Assembly (NCBI GenBank): GCA_021397845.1
Contig: CM038053.1
Span: 146,528,041-146,592,040 of the forward strand
Length of the DNA stretch: 64,000 nucleotides
Origin: Areca catechu
Lineage: Eukaryota; Streptophyta; Magnoliopsida; Arecales; Arecaceae
Reading direction: 5' to 3'
Position numbers and translations under genes: made by a program. The stretch's first letter is position 1, and every line of letters begins with the position of its first letter. Under the pieces are notes generated by a model that searched no databases, was not told where the DNA came from, and saw only the letters and a list, made by a program, of their open reading frames with translations. Shown here one piece after another: positions 1 to 11,080 of this stretch.

Positions 1-356
1 ATTCTCTAATGAGCACCCACATCCTAGTATTAGTGTCAAACACAAGTGACTGTGAGATCAGTCACCCTCTTCACCAAGCATACATAGGATGTGCTGGTCT
101 TACCGGAAACATTGATCCCCTACTCAATATCCCATCGACCAGGAATATTCTAGATTAGGGTTTTAAGGCTTTAGGTCTTACTGGTATGATCTCATCATAA
201 TCCTAGAACTATAGCCCTAATCTATGGGGTTCATTATATCTTAATAAAATTAATAAGACACAGCGTATGATGAAACAAAAATGCCTATATTAATTGATAA
301 TGTCAATACACTGGTTTGGGATACAAAAGAAAATCCCATCGAAATACAACATTTCA
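1..356 (-). mobile_element. Ty1/copia LTR fragment (LTR start, reverse orientation)
   Basis: Read on the minus strand, this stretch follows the first ~350 bp of the copia LTRs at 11612 and 30771 (a poorly conserved first 80 bp, then the blocks around the ATCATACNNTG motif and the GGATGTGGGTGCTCAT box). It is a diverged relative, not the same copy. The terminus is TGAAATG at 356, matching the TGAAAG start of the other LTRs. It abuts Tat integrase sequence, so it is an insertion into Tat element 1; the rest is outside the window. Confidence 0.8.
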
Positions 357-360
357 ATTG

Positions 361-982
361 GCCTTTAGGGCATAATCCTTTCAACGGCATCCAGCACCAC
401 TTCACCTCAGTCACCCATCCCCAGACAAACGGAGAGGCCAAAGTGACTAACCAGACGATTCTCCAAGGACTCAGGATCAGGCTGGACCAGGCCTAGGGTA
501 GGTGGGTGGAAGAACTCCCATGTGTCCTCTAGGCCTACCACACACACCCAGGATGGTGACGGACGAAACTCCCTTCAACCTTGTCTTCGGCACAAAGGTC
601 ATGGTCCCAGTCAAGCTCGGCATGCCCACGCTGCGGGAGCAGCAATATGATGAAGCACAGAACTAGGCACACTTCTACTTAACTTAGACGTCCTCAAGGA
701 AACCAAAGATAAAGCTCGACTCCGGATGGAAAGATACTGGCAACGAGTTGCCCGATACTATAATGCCCGAGTAAGGGCCATGTCCTTTCGACCTAGTGAA
801 CTAGTGCTCCACCGGGCTAAAGCATCTCAACCCTGGGAGTGTGGCAAGCTCTTACAAAACTGGGAAGGTCGCTATAAGGTGATCGAAGCTCTTCCGCATG
901 GTGCCGACTACCTCGAAGATTTGGACGGTGCCAGGTTCCCGTGCACATGGAATGCCTGCAACCTGAGAAAATATTATCAGTA
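361..982 (+). pseudogene. Tat element 1 integrase C-terminus (decayed)
   Basis: The plus frame reads HHFTSVTHPQTNGEAKVTNQ (about 390-450), the C-terminal part of the integrase core with the catalytic Glu in NGEAK, and closely matches elements 2 and 3. A TAG stops it at 494-496, and stops and frameshifts follow to about 725. The last part (726-983) is open and ends in the Tat-type tail GKLLQNWEGRYKVIEALPHG ... NLRKYYQ. No chromodomain is visible. Residues N-terminal to about 380 in the same open frame belong to the copia LTR and are a chance fusion. The protein would have inserted the element's cDNA; this copy cannot. Confidence 0.85.
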
Positions 983-1230
983 GTGTAAGGCTCACCCTTT
1001 AAAATAATAAATGCCCTCTTTTGCACAAATTTCCTTCTGCTTTGCTGGAATGTCATTGCCCGACCCAAGGTCTGGCATGCCAAAACTCGGAGCCAAGCTC
1101 TCCAACTCCGACTCCCGAGACCTAGCTTCTCGCATCGATGGTGTAAGGTTCTCTCTCACCAATAATCAAAGTTCCCCCTATGCAAATACCCTTTGCCTTG
1201 CAGGAGAATCTGCACCGACCCTGGGTCTAG

Positions 1231-2400
1231 TGCTAAAAGCCCAGAGCCAAGCTCTCTGGCCACCAAGTCTTCGAGCCCAGCTCCAAGATGTCATAGCCCT
1301 GAGCCCAGCTCTCAGGCCATCAAAACCCGGAGCCAAGCTCTCTGACCAACAAGTCTTTGAGCATAGCTCCAAGATATCAAAGCCCTGAGCCCAGCTCTCA
1401 GGCCATCAAAGCTCGGAGCCAAGCTCTCCAGCCACCAAGTCTTCGAGCTCAACTCTGAGACATTAAAGCCCGGAGCCAAGCTCTTCGACCACCGAAACTT
1501 CGAGCCCAGCTCTGAGACACCGAAGCCCGGAGCCAAGCTCTCCAGCCACCAAGTCTTCGAGCCCAGCTCCAAGACATCAAAGCCTTGAGCCCAGCTCTCA
1601 GGCCATCAAATCCTGGAGCCAAGCTCTCTGGCCAACAAGTCTTTGAGCCTAACTCCAAGACATCGAAGCCCTGAGCCCAACTCTTAGGCAATCAAAGCCC
1701 AGAGCCAAGGTCTCCGACCACCAAGTCTTTGAGCCTAGCGTTGAGACATCGAAGCCCAGAGCCAAGCTCTCCAGCCACTAAGTCTTCGAGCCCAGTTCCA
1801 GGACATCAAAGCCCTAAGCCCAGCTCTCAGGCCATCAAAGCTTAGAGCCAAGCTCTTCGGCCAATAAGTCTTCGAGCCTAGCTCCAAGACATCAAAGCCT
1901 TGAGCCCAGCTCTCAGGCCATCAAAGCCCGGAGCCAAGCTCTCCGGCCACCAAGTCTTCGAGCCTAGCTCTGAGATATCGAAGCCCGGAGCTAAGCTCTC
2001 TAGCCACCATGTCTTCGAGCCCAGCTCCAGGACATCAAAGCCCTGAGCCCAGCTTTCAGGCCATCAAAGCCCGGAGCCAAGCTCTCCGGCCACCAAGTCT
2101 TCGAGCCCAGCTCCAAGACATCAAAGCCCTGAGCCCAGCTCTCAGGCCATCAAAGCCAGGAGCCAAGCTCTCTGGCCACCAAGTCTTTGAGCCCAGCTCC
2201 AAGACATCAAAGCCCTGAGCCCAGCTCTCAGGCCATCAAAGCCAGGAGCCAAGCTCTCCAGCCACCAAGTCTTCAAGCCTAGCTCCAAGACATCAAAGCT
2301 TTGAGCCCAGCTCTCAGGCCATCAAAGCCCGGAGCCAAGCTCTCCTGCCCCAAGTCTTCAAGCCCAGCTCTGAGACATTCAAGCCCAAAGCACAGCCCTC
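1231..2400 (+). repeat. Tandem array between pol and antisense gene, element 1
   Basis: About 1.2 kb of GAGCCNAGCTC-type repeats. The phrase GAGCCAAGCTCT recurs at 1244, 1330, 1416, 1473, 1530 and 1616, spaced 86, 86, 57, 57 and 86 bp. Those are three or two copies of a ~28.7-bp subunit, so the array has a higher-order structure. 983-1230 before it is spacer with two early diverged units. Open frames on both strands here are repeat artefacts. Confidence 0.95.
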
Positions 2401-2467
2401 TGGCACTAAAATTTGAAGATCCAGCTCTTAACCAAAATGAAACCCTCCTCTCTAATCTAATCACATG

Positions 2468-2524
2468 CCAAAAAAAAAAAGAAGAAGAAGAAAAGAAGAG
2501 AAGAGAGAAGAAGAGGGGGGAGAG
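2468..2524 (+). other. A/G-rich tract
   Basis: An A10 run followed by GAAGAAGAAGAAAAG-like purines and a G6 run separates the array from the end of the antisense gene. Element 3 has similar A/G tracts at the matching place (61931-61948 and 62038-62068). It is too far from the LTR to be the plus-strand primer. The role is unknown; slippage is likely. Confidence 0.8.
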
Positions 2525-2558
2525 GCCAAGAGTGCTCAAGTCAAGATAGTTGAAAAAA

Positions 2559-2564
2559 TTTATT
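2559..2564 (-). terminator. Poly(A) signal candidate of the antisense gene, element 1
   Basis: AATAAA on the minus strand, about 100 nt past the antisense gene's stop at 2663, in the context CAATGAAATAAA. Element 2 has a similar CAATGAAAAA at about 22785-22795, at a comparable distance from its stop. Confidence 0.5.
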
Positions 2565-2662
2565 TCATTGAAAACTTGTTGTTCATTTACAAGTATTCTC
2601 GAGCCCCCGACATGTCGGGTGACCCAGGCTAAAGACGGAAAAGAAGAAAACAAGAGTCTACT

Positions 2663-5085
2663 CTACTCGGGCAGCCCCGTTGGCAGGGTTGTGCGGCAAT
2701 GAAGTTCCATCCCCAGGGGCTTCGGGTTGTGTAGCTCTAGCCTCGGCGACCACCACCGGTGGGGAAGGTTCGAGGATGGTGACTGACCCTCTACAACATC
2801 TGAATCTAGGCCCAATTCCATATCCGAAGCTCGAAGAAAGCTGAGCCGACTGTGGCCCACGTCAGGGACGAACCCCTCGACTCGGTCGCGTATGTACATA
2901 AAGCCCTTGTAGAAGGAGTCCGACGCTGTCTGATAGAACTTGACAGCAAACTCCTTTGAGGCCTTGTACCTTGCCACGACCCCTTCCGCCTCCTTCTTCA
3001 CCTCGATGACTTGTTCCCTTGCCGCCTCCACTAACTTGGCCACCTCCGCTGCCTTCCTCTCAACCGTAGCCAGCTTCTTCTTCGCCACATCCAGCTCAGT
3101 CTGAAGGGACTAAGCAATCCCCCTCTGCTGGACTGCCTCGACATTGAAGGAGTTCAACCTCTTCTCGGTGGCCATGAGCTTTTCAACTTTCTTCCTCGAC
3201 TGATTCCGCTCATGATCGAGTTGTTCCTAGAGCTCCTTCGAGCACCTCTCAGCACTCGTAAGCCCTTTCTGGAGCTCCTCATTCTTTAGGACGAGCTCTT
3301 GGGAGACATCAGACTTCTCCTTCAACTCGGCCCTCAAGGCCTCAACTTCAGCCGCACGTTGCTGGTCATTCTTCAACCAGTTCTGGTAGCAATCTCTGAT
3401 CAAATGCATCTTGGCTCTGACCTGCACCAAATGACACGTCAAAGAAAAAAAGAAAAGAAAAGAAGAAAGTTAAGCTACTTACCATGAAGAGTAGGGGGAA
3501 GATGCTACTGATTGCATCCCCCAGCACCTTCCCGGCCATCTCCTACCGATCGCATGATTGGATTGAGAAATCCATCATGCGCTCGGCCGCTTCCGATTTC
3601 AAAGCAGCGAGACATCGGGCCCTAGTCTGAACGGGACCCGGTGGTAGTCTCTCTCCCTCTTACACACCCCCGAGGTGGATTCACCCACTCCACCGCCAGA
3701 AGAGGCCTCGGGTGCTGGTTGGGAGCTCGGTGCCCCCTCAAGTGGTGCCCCCGGCACCGGCTCCGCTCCTCCCCGCACCTCCTCCTTGATGAAGATGAGC
3801 TCTAGAGGAGGAGGTGACATGATGGCGATGGCTACAGCAATGGCCCTGGCCTGGACAACCATCTCAGGCTCTGGGGCTAGGATCGGTTCTCGTCACCTTG
3901 GTTGCTCCAACACAGACCCAGCTGCCCTCTGCTCCGACTCTGGAATGGCAGCCACCACTTTGCTTGCTTGTACGAAGGCAGCCTTGGACTCCCTCCTCCT
4001 CGACTCGGTTGGCTCGATGGTGGCGGCTACCAATGCGCCCTCATCACGAGCCCTCTTCGAAGAGGACTCCTCAGTCAATCCCGCTAGAGGCCTCTTCTGG
4101 GTGATCGAAAGCAAGTCTTCCATAGAGAACCTCATACCTGCATACAGAAGATACAATGTCAGTTCTAGCCCAGAAGAAATAGATTAAAAGGGATAAAAAG
4201 GACTCAAGCTGAACTCACCCAACTCCCTCGTTGGGTTGACCCCGGCCTCTGTGAGGTTCTGCTCTAACAACAGAACCTCGAGGGAACGAATCTGGGTAGT
4301 GCGAAGCTACTTGTAGACATCTAGGTTAGCTGCCTCGATCATAGAATTTCGGTTAGGGGACTGATCTGGATCACTCCAGACCCAGTCGGCCCCCTCGACT
4401 GTTGCAAAAAAGAACTTACTTTCCATCCTTTGATGGAAGAGGGGAGCTCAAACTTGATGCCCTTTGGGCGAGAGGAGAGGGACCACCACCCGACCTCAGT
4501 AGGGTGGCGTTTTAGGGTGAAGAATGCCCTGAATAGGAAAAACCAAGCAACGATCTTATGGAAGTGGCAGAGCACTATGAAGCTAAAGATGGTCCTTATG
4601 GCATTGGGGACGAGCTGAGCAGGGACCAGGTGATAGTTGCTCAGCACAGATAAAAAGAAAGGATGGAAAGAGAAGCGGAGCCCTCTTGAGAAGGTCTTCT
4701 CATAAAATGCAATTCGGCCCAGGCTACTGGAGGTAACCCGATCCCCTAGTCAGGGGATTAGAAGCCAAACGGAGTGCGATATGCCATAGACATCCCAGAT
4801 GGTCCCCAGTTCCTTAGTAGAGATCATCGAAGTGATCCCGCCGGGACCTGTTGACCGAACAAGCTCAGGGACGGGTTTAGTTGGAGGAAGAGGACGAGAA
4901 GAACAAGAGGGGTTAAGTCCAGGTTCCCTAATGACTATGCCACCAGGGGGATGCCTCCCTCTAAGCTCAAAGCGAGCCCCATCTCCCTCCTCATCAGAAG
5001 AAGAAGATGATGGCAGCCTTGGCCTAGAGGGCCCAGCCTCACCCTGATTAGTCGAAGGATGGAAACTCAACCTGAAATGAGACAT
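2663..5085 (-). pseudogene. Antisense gene of Tat element 1 (Transposase_28-like, coiled coil), decayed
   Basis: Three exons on the minus strand. Exon 1 is 5085-4219, intron 1 is 4218-4138 (GTGAGT...GCAG), exon 2 is 4137-3483, intron 2 is 3482-3422 (GTAAGT...GCAG) and exon 3 is 3421-2663. Exon 1 starts MSHFRLSF, has an acidic Ser stretch, then the putative gypsy-type transposon domain (GRIAFYE ... LVPAQLVPNAIRTIFSFIVL ... FTLKR). Exon 2 begins MRFSMEDLL and becomes Ala/Pro/Ser-rich with an SKRARDE basic patch. Exon 3 is Lys/Glu/Ala coiled coil followed by DSFYKGFMYIRDRVEGF. Splicing rejoins RELG|MRFS in frame, as in element 3. Damage: TGA at 4750 where element 3 has Arg (CGA to TGA), frameshifts near 4395 and in late exon 2, and TAGs at 3227 and about 3110. 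The function in the family is unknown; no catalytic site is visible to me. Confidence 0.8.
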
Positions 5086-5600
5086 GATGAAGAAGATCAA
5101 GGGAAGAAGAAGAAGAAGGCGGACGAAGGCTCGGAGATGATCCTAGCCCTAAGAAGAAGACCCTACTCCACCAAGGCAAGGAGAAAGGGATTAACTTGCT
5201 GAGAACTTTGGAAGACAAGAATGGCTGGGTGCATGAAAGAAGAGTCTCGATACAGTGGCGGGCACGAAAGATTTGAAAGAAGACATATTTTAGGAAAGGC
5301 AACTTTTTCTTTCGAAATGACAGGCGCCTGACCGTAATGTTACAAATCCCCACCATCGGATCCGCACCATGCATCATTCATCAGCAAGGCTGGCATCTAG
5401 CTTTGACTACGATCACTTCGGATTCTGTGCCCGCAATAACTACTCCTCGAACGTGTCCACGTGGCTCCTCCGGGTAGGCTGAAGCAATCGCTTCTCGAGA
5501 CGCCATCGATCACGGCCATCATTGCACCGGATCCCCACCTTTCCATGTCAGCAATGCATTTACTCCCTTCACCCCGAGTGCCCCGTGCCAATGAGACTCG
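5086..5600 (-). promoter_or_regulatory. Upstream region of the antisense gene, element 1
   Basis: There is no gene here. The stretch is the 5' flank of the antisense gene and should hold its promoter. At about 5282-5292 the minus strand reads CTAAAATATG, perhaps a decayed TATA box about 200 nt from the ATG; element 2 has a clean TATAAAAGG at about 170 nt. This is inference only. Confidence 0.35.
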
Positions 5601-5615
5601 GGAGTGGGGGGCAAA
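5601..5615 (+). promoter_or_regulatory. Polypurine tract, element 1
   Basis: GGAGTGGGGGGCAAA directly precedes the TGATGTGG start of the 3' LTR. This is the expected primer site for plus-strand cDNA synthesis and it fixes the LTR start. Confidence 0.85.
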
Positions 5616-6960
5616 TGATGTGGCATGAAGCTGACGTGTAATCCCTGTTAGAGGCCATGTCAAAAAAATCGCCATGGTGGACACCCCACCTCAGACTCCT
5701 TTGACTGGGCCGAGCTCCCCAAAAATGATGAGGCGGCCCACTGAAGCCAAGTTCCATCCTCTACCAGGTCGGCACCCACGAGCTCTGGGCACCTAGGCCA
5801 GAGTTAAGTGACCTCTTTTGCCAGATCGAGCCCCTCCAAGGTTGAGCCCCCTAGACTGGAGTCAAGCTTAGCCCTTCTCCACCAAGTCGAGCCCCTCTGA
5901 GGTCAAGCCCTCCGGGCTTGAGTCGCGTGCTGACCTCCTCCACCAAATCGAACCCCTTTGAGGCTGAGCCCCCTGGACTGGAGTCGAGCTCAGCCCTCGT
6001 CCGCCTGGTCGAGCCCCTCCAAGGGTGAGCCCTCTGAGCAGGGGTCCAGCCTTCCTTCGCCGGGTCGAGCCCTTTCGAGGTTGAGCCCCCTGGGCCAGAA
6101 TCGAGCCCAACCTCTGCTAGGTCGAGCCCCCCTGAGCCGGAGCCGTGTCCCAGCTCTCCAGTTCGGCAATTACCTCGGGCAATGCCACCCAGCACCAAAG
6201 GGAGAAGATCTACCCTCGAGGCACTAGCGAGCTGCCCGAGGATTATGAGGAAGCACCCATCAGATCATGATAACTGTCTACAGCTACTACTTACAGCAAG
6301 AAGAGGAAGAAGCTCTTTCACCAAGGTGCCATTCTCTCCACCAACCGCCTACACTACCCGAAAGTGGAAGTCAACCAGGAGATTCAAATCCCGGGGGTGG
6401 CGGCACCCTAATTGAGGCACTATCAAACCTCCCAAAATGGGGTGACCAGGAGGAGTGTCAGAGTGCATGGCAGCTTCCTTTATCACCAATCAGGAAATAT
6501 GTCTCGACCATGGCATGGAATATTACCGCACGTGCCTACCAACATGTGGGAGATCCCCAGGTACTCCCCCAATAATCACCTGTACTTAAAAGAACCTTCG
6601 TCGCCCCCAGCAGACAGGTATGCAAGCTTAATCACAAAACACTCATCCAAGCCAATAAGGAAGAGGAAGCCACACAAGAGGGCCAATCCACCTCGGTTAC
6701 CATCTCTCCCAGCACACTCGCACCCCCACTCTTACACCACTCACTCCTCCTAGCATGGAGTCCATCAAGAAGGTCTCAACCAGGAGGATCTATTTCCCTG
6801 GATCGTCACTGACTTGACCATTGGAGTGCCCTCACCGGAATCCCCGACCTGGGTATCTGACCTTGTTTTGTAGGCTCTGAAGCACAGGTCAACCCCAAGA
6901 AGATGAGAGGTGATCCGACGTCGAAAGCAGCTACGGGCCACAATGATCTTTGTGGCAACA
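5616..6960 (+). repeat. 3' LTR of Tat element 1
   Basis: 1345 bp, starting TGATGTGGCATG and ending GTGGCAACA. The start (TGAT(G/A)TGG...GCTGAC(G/A)TG) and the 3' region (CTTGACC(A/G)TTGGAG ... CCTTGTTTTG(T/C)AGG) match the 5' LTR of element 3. The following 5 bp (CTTAT) may be the target duplication, but the partner is out of the window. Apparent frames at 6182-6753 are not conserved and are not called. Confidence 0.9.
5826..6140 (+). repeat. ~61-bp tandem repeats in the U3 of element 1 LTR
   Basis: The phrase TCGAGCCCCT and variants recur at 5826, 5887, 5948, 6009, 6065 and 6122, spaced 61, 61, 61, 56 and 57 bp. The homologous LTR of element 3 has a 185-bp (3 x ~61.7) higher-order version. 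The position upstream of the transcription start suggests enhancer-like U3 repeats. Confidence 0.9.
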
Positions 6961-7900
6961 CTTATGTTTGTAATGGCTGACTTAGTATTTCAGTGCTAGC
7001 TTATAATGAACAATGGTAAATTTGCATATCACTTACTTTGATAATTTTCTATATACCCCTTAACTTAAGCACATAACTGAGGTAGCTTTCACACTACCTA
7101 AATTTTTTTCTTTTTTTTCTCTTTTTTTTGATTGGCGATGTCTTCGCACTACCCACTTTTTGACACAAACAACAGTGTTTCTTAGACAAAGGTGCCCGGT
7201 TACTCGGTGAAAAACTAATGTTTATAACTTGCCCCTTTTTTTTCATTTTTTCTTTTTTTTTTTTTATCAAGCAAGTAGCTCTTTCCTCAAATTCAAGTTT
7301 TTCTCAATGGGATGTATATCAATTATCAATTTTCAGTAATAATTGAATCTCCAATTGACCTTATAACTAATACCTAGTTTACCTCATCAGTGTGCATGTG
7401 CGATGGAACTGCTTATAGCCTTTAGGTCACCTAAGAAGGCCGCTAAAAGTTTGACCAGCTAGTTTACTCCTTGACTTGCTACACTAATTATTAAATGCTT
7501 TCTAACTTTATTTTTCTTTTCTTAGTCTTTTCAGGTCAAGAATTATTATCATGGTAAATGATTAAAAGAATTCTCCATAGTATTTTTTTAAAAAAAATTC
7601 TAAAATTTTTTAAGAGATTTTCAAAATAGTTTTCAATTTTTTTTAAAAAGATCTTTCCTTAATCCCCAACTTAATTTTCATTATCATCAATAGAGTAAGA
7701 AAAAATTGGAACATGATAGTAAGACAAGGAGAGGTACCACATGGACTAGATATGCATTATGAATTGCTAGGTACGTCTATAAAGAGTGGTCCATTATTCT
7801 TACAAAAATAAAAATCACTAAAGCAAAAATTAATAAAAAGATTGAGTTGCCTCCCATCAAGCACTAAGTTTAATGTTTTTCGCCAGACCTCTCAGGGTTC

Positions 7901-8634
7901 TTATCCTATTCTTATCCAAATCTTAATGTGGGTTTGTAATTCCCTATATGATTTGGGTTCAACTTCAGAGTATTTCTTGCATGGGGCCATTAAGTGGCTT
8001 GCTCCCTTGATAACTAATAATTCTTTCTTTATAATTAGATCTACATATAACTTCCATACTAGTCGAGGTTTTAATGGACCTAGATCAATGTAATTGGTGT
8101 GACAAGGGAGTATCTCAAGATCCTCGTTTGATGCTTCTTCCTTCATAGGCAAATGTTCAACTAGAGTTATGAGGGGTGCAATCAATAATTTAGATCTTGG
8201 TGTAAGCCCTTGTTGACTATAACTTGATACTTTTTCCAAATCAATATCATCTCTGTCTCCATACATCATTTTAATACTATAGATAAATTTTGAAGGTAGT
8301 TCTCAAAAGTCATGCCAAATATAGAGAAATTAGTTATAAAAACTTTAACTTCATTATCTCCCATATGTGCAATATCCTATCCAATAGCTTCTTTATATGT
8401 TTTTAGAACACCGACAATTTGAACTTTCTGTTTACATATTATCGATAAAATATCTGTGGAGGTGACAAGAAGTGTCTTTGATTCTAGATTAGGTGGTGAT
8501 TCTAACAAGGAAGCTATTAGGGGTTTGGGTGATAGTTCATGCTTCTTGATCCAAGGTGAGGTGGTGTTGGGATAGGATGATTCTACTAGGTCATTCATTT
8601 CTGGGGTACATCCCTCTACATCAAGATCATCCAC
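7901..8634 (-). pseudogene. Unrecognised frame remnants downstream of gag, Athila-like copy 1
   Basis: Two open minus-strand stretches (8634-8377 and 8269-7901) in different frames, recovered in copy 2 at about 41480-40690. One begins MDDLDVEGCTPEMNDLVE, the other contains LGPLKPRLVWKLYVDLIIKK. The duplicate preserves them only with stops, so they are old coding sequence. I do not recognise a family: no reverse transcriptase, RNase H or integrase motif is present. They follow gag where pol would be expected, so they may be a divergent pol relic or an element-specific frame. Confidence 0.45.
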
Positions 8635-8818
8635 CTCAAAGTGAGCTAAACTAGGATTTAACGAATCATGGAGGGAACTTTCATGCCTAACTTCTTTTAT
8701 TACATATACATTTGTGATCTTTGGGAAGTCTCAATTGATTCCATCATTATATCTATTTATTCTCCTTCCCATTGAAAGTAATGGATGATTCTAGGGTTCT
8801 TGGGTTTGGGATCATAGG

Positions 8819-10081
8819 TGATGCGGGACTAATATGCATACAATTATTTTTGTATATTTTATATGTGGGGTTAGGTGATTAATTCCTGAATTTCAGATCA
8901 AAATTAGTTGTAGAGAATTATGTATGAAATTCTGAAGTCAAGTATGCAGATTAGAACCTAGAAAAGTATTAAAGAAGGATCGCCGGGGCTGAGAAGCCTC
9001 GGTTAGGGCAAGTTCTCCTATAATATAATTACTGGAGGTAGAGGGGGTGTACCTGACAATGTCTGAAGCACCCGATGAAGATCGCAGCGAAGGAATCTCT
9101 CATTCCTCGATGGATGTGGCCTGGAAAATCTAGCCAAAGACCAGCGGATACTCGGCTTTCTGCTCGGTGGTCCGATTGAGGCTTGGCTGGAGTCATTGAA
9201 TTCGTAGGAACTCGGGGACCTGCAAACGACCTATCAGGGGTTAGAAAACTCATAAGGGAACAAAGAAATAAAAGAAAACAGCAAAGAAAAGTTTTCTTTT
9301 GAAGTGGGTGGCCAGGGTTCTGGAAGGTTGGCTGGTGGCAGGAAGATGGTTGTAGCACCGGGAAGAAGAAAACTCTCAAACCCTTTTATGCACACAGCAG
9401 GGTAACACTCAAAGCAATAGAAGAACCCAAGGTTTATTTCATATATCAAAATCAAGTTTCATACAAGAGACTAGGGACCCTTAACCTTGGGCTCCAAGTA
9501 AGGATACTTTAGACTTTACATAGGACTCCTCCTTTTCAAACCCTAACTAGGAATATAAGGTAACATAGGTAAAAAATCCCACACAAATTGCTCTCCCTCT
9601 CCTTGTATTGGTCGGCCAAGGGGGTGATCATAAGTGGTTGACCAAGGGGAGGGTCACCATAAGAGATGGCATCCTAATTCCCTCCTAGGCCTGGGCTTGC
9701 CCAATTTCCTTCTGGCTGGTTCAGGGCTTCAGGTTTGTGCTTGTTTTGATTTTCTCCTCCTGGGATCTTCAAGTCTTCTAGCTGGGTTGGACTTGGGCTC
9801 AACTTCCATGTCTTCGATCAGGTTGGACTTGGTCTTCACTTGTATGATGTGGTCTTGAGTCTTCGATATGCTTGGACATGACTCAAAAAATAAAATTAGC
9901 TCGACATGAGCTGACTAATACTGAACTGAACTAGCTCAACATGAGCTAACTAATTATAGGACTCAAATAAAACAACTCAGCTGGACTAAGCTTTATTGTA
10001 GTGGACTCGAATGTCATTTAAGTGATCCACAGAGGGTTGAGAAGCCTCTGCCTTATTCTGGTGCCTTTAGTGTCCTCACAA
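8819..10081 (-). mobile_element. Solo LTR (1263 bp) inside Athila-like copy 1
   Basis: Absent from copy 2, whose uninterrupted target reads CCATAGGTAGGTTGGG. The insert begins TGATGCGGGAC, ends TCCTCACAA and is flanked by ATAGG at 8814-8818 and 10082-10086. The start resembles the TGATGCAGGAC start of the short-internal element at 31120, and both contain GCACACAGCAGGG-like and GAGAAGCCTC-like boxes, so they are probably related families. No internal domain is present. Plus-strand frames at 9634-9858 are not coding. Confidence 0.75.
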
Positions 10082-10275
10082 ATAGGTAAGTTGGGTGATG
10101 ATGGAAGTGGTTTGTCCCTCCATTTTGATTTCTCTTCAAATATTTTTATCTTAGTCAAATTATCTAGGTTGGTCTTTTTGGTTCTGTAGGATTATTCTAT
10201 GACCAATTCATTCCTAAAAGTTATAATCGATTGTTTAGGGATAGTCACATCGATATTAGAATTTTTAGTTAGGTA

Positions 10276-11080
10276 TTATCCCTTAGGATAACTCTCGGGT
10301 TGACTAGGTAGCACTTCTTCACTCGTAGCTATGGCTAATGGTTCCCATTTCATCTCTAGATGGGCATGAGGCTGGGTGTTGGGAGTTATACAATGGTCCC
10401 TGGTCTGCATGAAACTACTTAAGGTAGCATTTGTATTCTTAATTGTAGCTTTAAGGTCAGTGTGGGATTTAGCCAAAGCTTGCAACGCTTTTTCTAAAGG
10501 ACTAGGTTCCTCCTCAAGATCTAAATCTGGTTGATGATTAGGTACTTGATTGGGCCTAGGATAAGGCTGGTCAAAATTAGGGACTCTTAGTGTTGCATCT
10601 TGTGACCACAGAATTGGGATGATGATCCCACCCTGGATTATAGGTTGGGGCATAAGGTTCAGTCATATATATTATTGGCTATAGCCCCCTGTGTAAACCC
10701 ATTTTAGGTTGGGTGCATCAAGTAAGGACATTCCTTTACAACATGGTTTGGTGAATCACATGCCATGCACATAGGTACTGGCACATGGTGAAATTAGATA
10801 TATCCTTTATGTTCTAAGAATTCCTCAAGACTATGGATCATAGATGGTAGTGTAGATTCTTTAGGTTCCCTTATATGATTGTATACATCTTCGAATCTCA
10901 TGAATTTTGGATGTCTATCAATCTATTATGGTCGATACATAGAATTGTTAGCTCGGGCTCTCATTCTAAATGGTCGGTCAAAGTCAATCTTATACCAATT
11001 CTCTTGTAGGGTTTGAGGCCATTCAATATGATTAGGGTAGCAGTAATCTATTAGACTTTTGGATCATCTAGTGGGATCCA
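10276..11080 (-). pseudogene. Athila-like gag remnant, copy 1
   Basis: On the minus strand this reads as the C-terminal half of a gypsy gag. A complete CCHC zinc knuckle, CMACDSPNHVVKEC (C-X2-C-X4-H-X4-C), lies at 10769-10728. It is followed by a Pro/Asn/Trp-containing linker and then an open frame (10653-10276) with PNFDQPYPRPNQVPNHQ and LEKALQALAKSHTDLKATIK, a short helical segment. Upstream to about 11080 the frame contains DPTR...SLIDYCYPNH and FDRPFRMRARANN. Stops break it in several places. Gag packages the element RNA; this copy cannot make a full protein. Confidence 0.65.

Larger units (their letters stand above)
357..6960 (+). mobile_element. Ty3/gypsy Tat-type element 1, 5'-truncated
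   Basis: The order is integrase C-terminus (361-982), tandem array (about 1231-2400), antisense gene (2663-5085), polypurine tract (5601-5615) and 3' LTR (5616-6960). The 5' part is cut off by the copia LTR at 356. Its LTR is homologous in start, end and length (1345 versus 1341 bp) to the 5' LTR of Tat element 3, so the two belong to one family. It sits inside the Athila-like internal sequence: the flank at 6961 resumes sequence that is uninterrupted at about 38541. Confidence 0.9.

Noticed and set aside
281..496. 71-codon frame as an integrase start
   Set aside because: The first ~25 codons are reverse copia LTR and only the end is integrase; it is a chance fusion across an insertion boundary.
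1011..2653. Several open frames on both strands with repeated peptides
   Set aside because: Products of the 29/86-bp array, open because the unit lacks stops; not conserved in elements 2 and 3.
7100..7270. T-rich tracts as a Pol III or poly(A) signature
   Set aside because: The same T-rich stretch occurs at about 39965-40110 in the duplicate copy; it is old element sequence and I see no A-box/B-box or insertion boundary.
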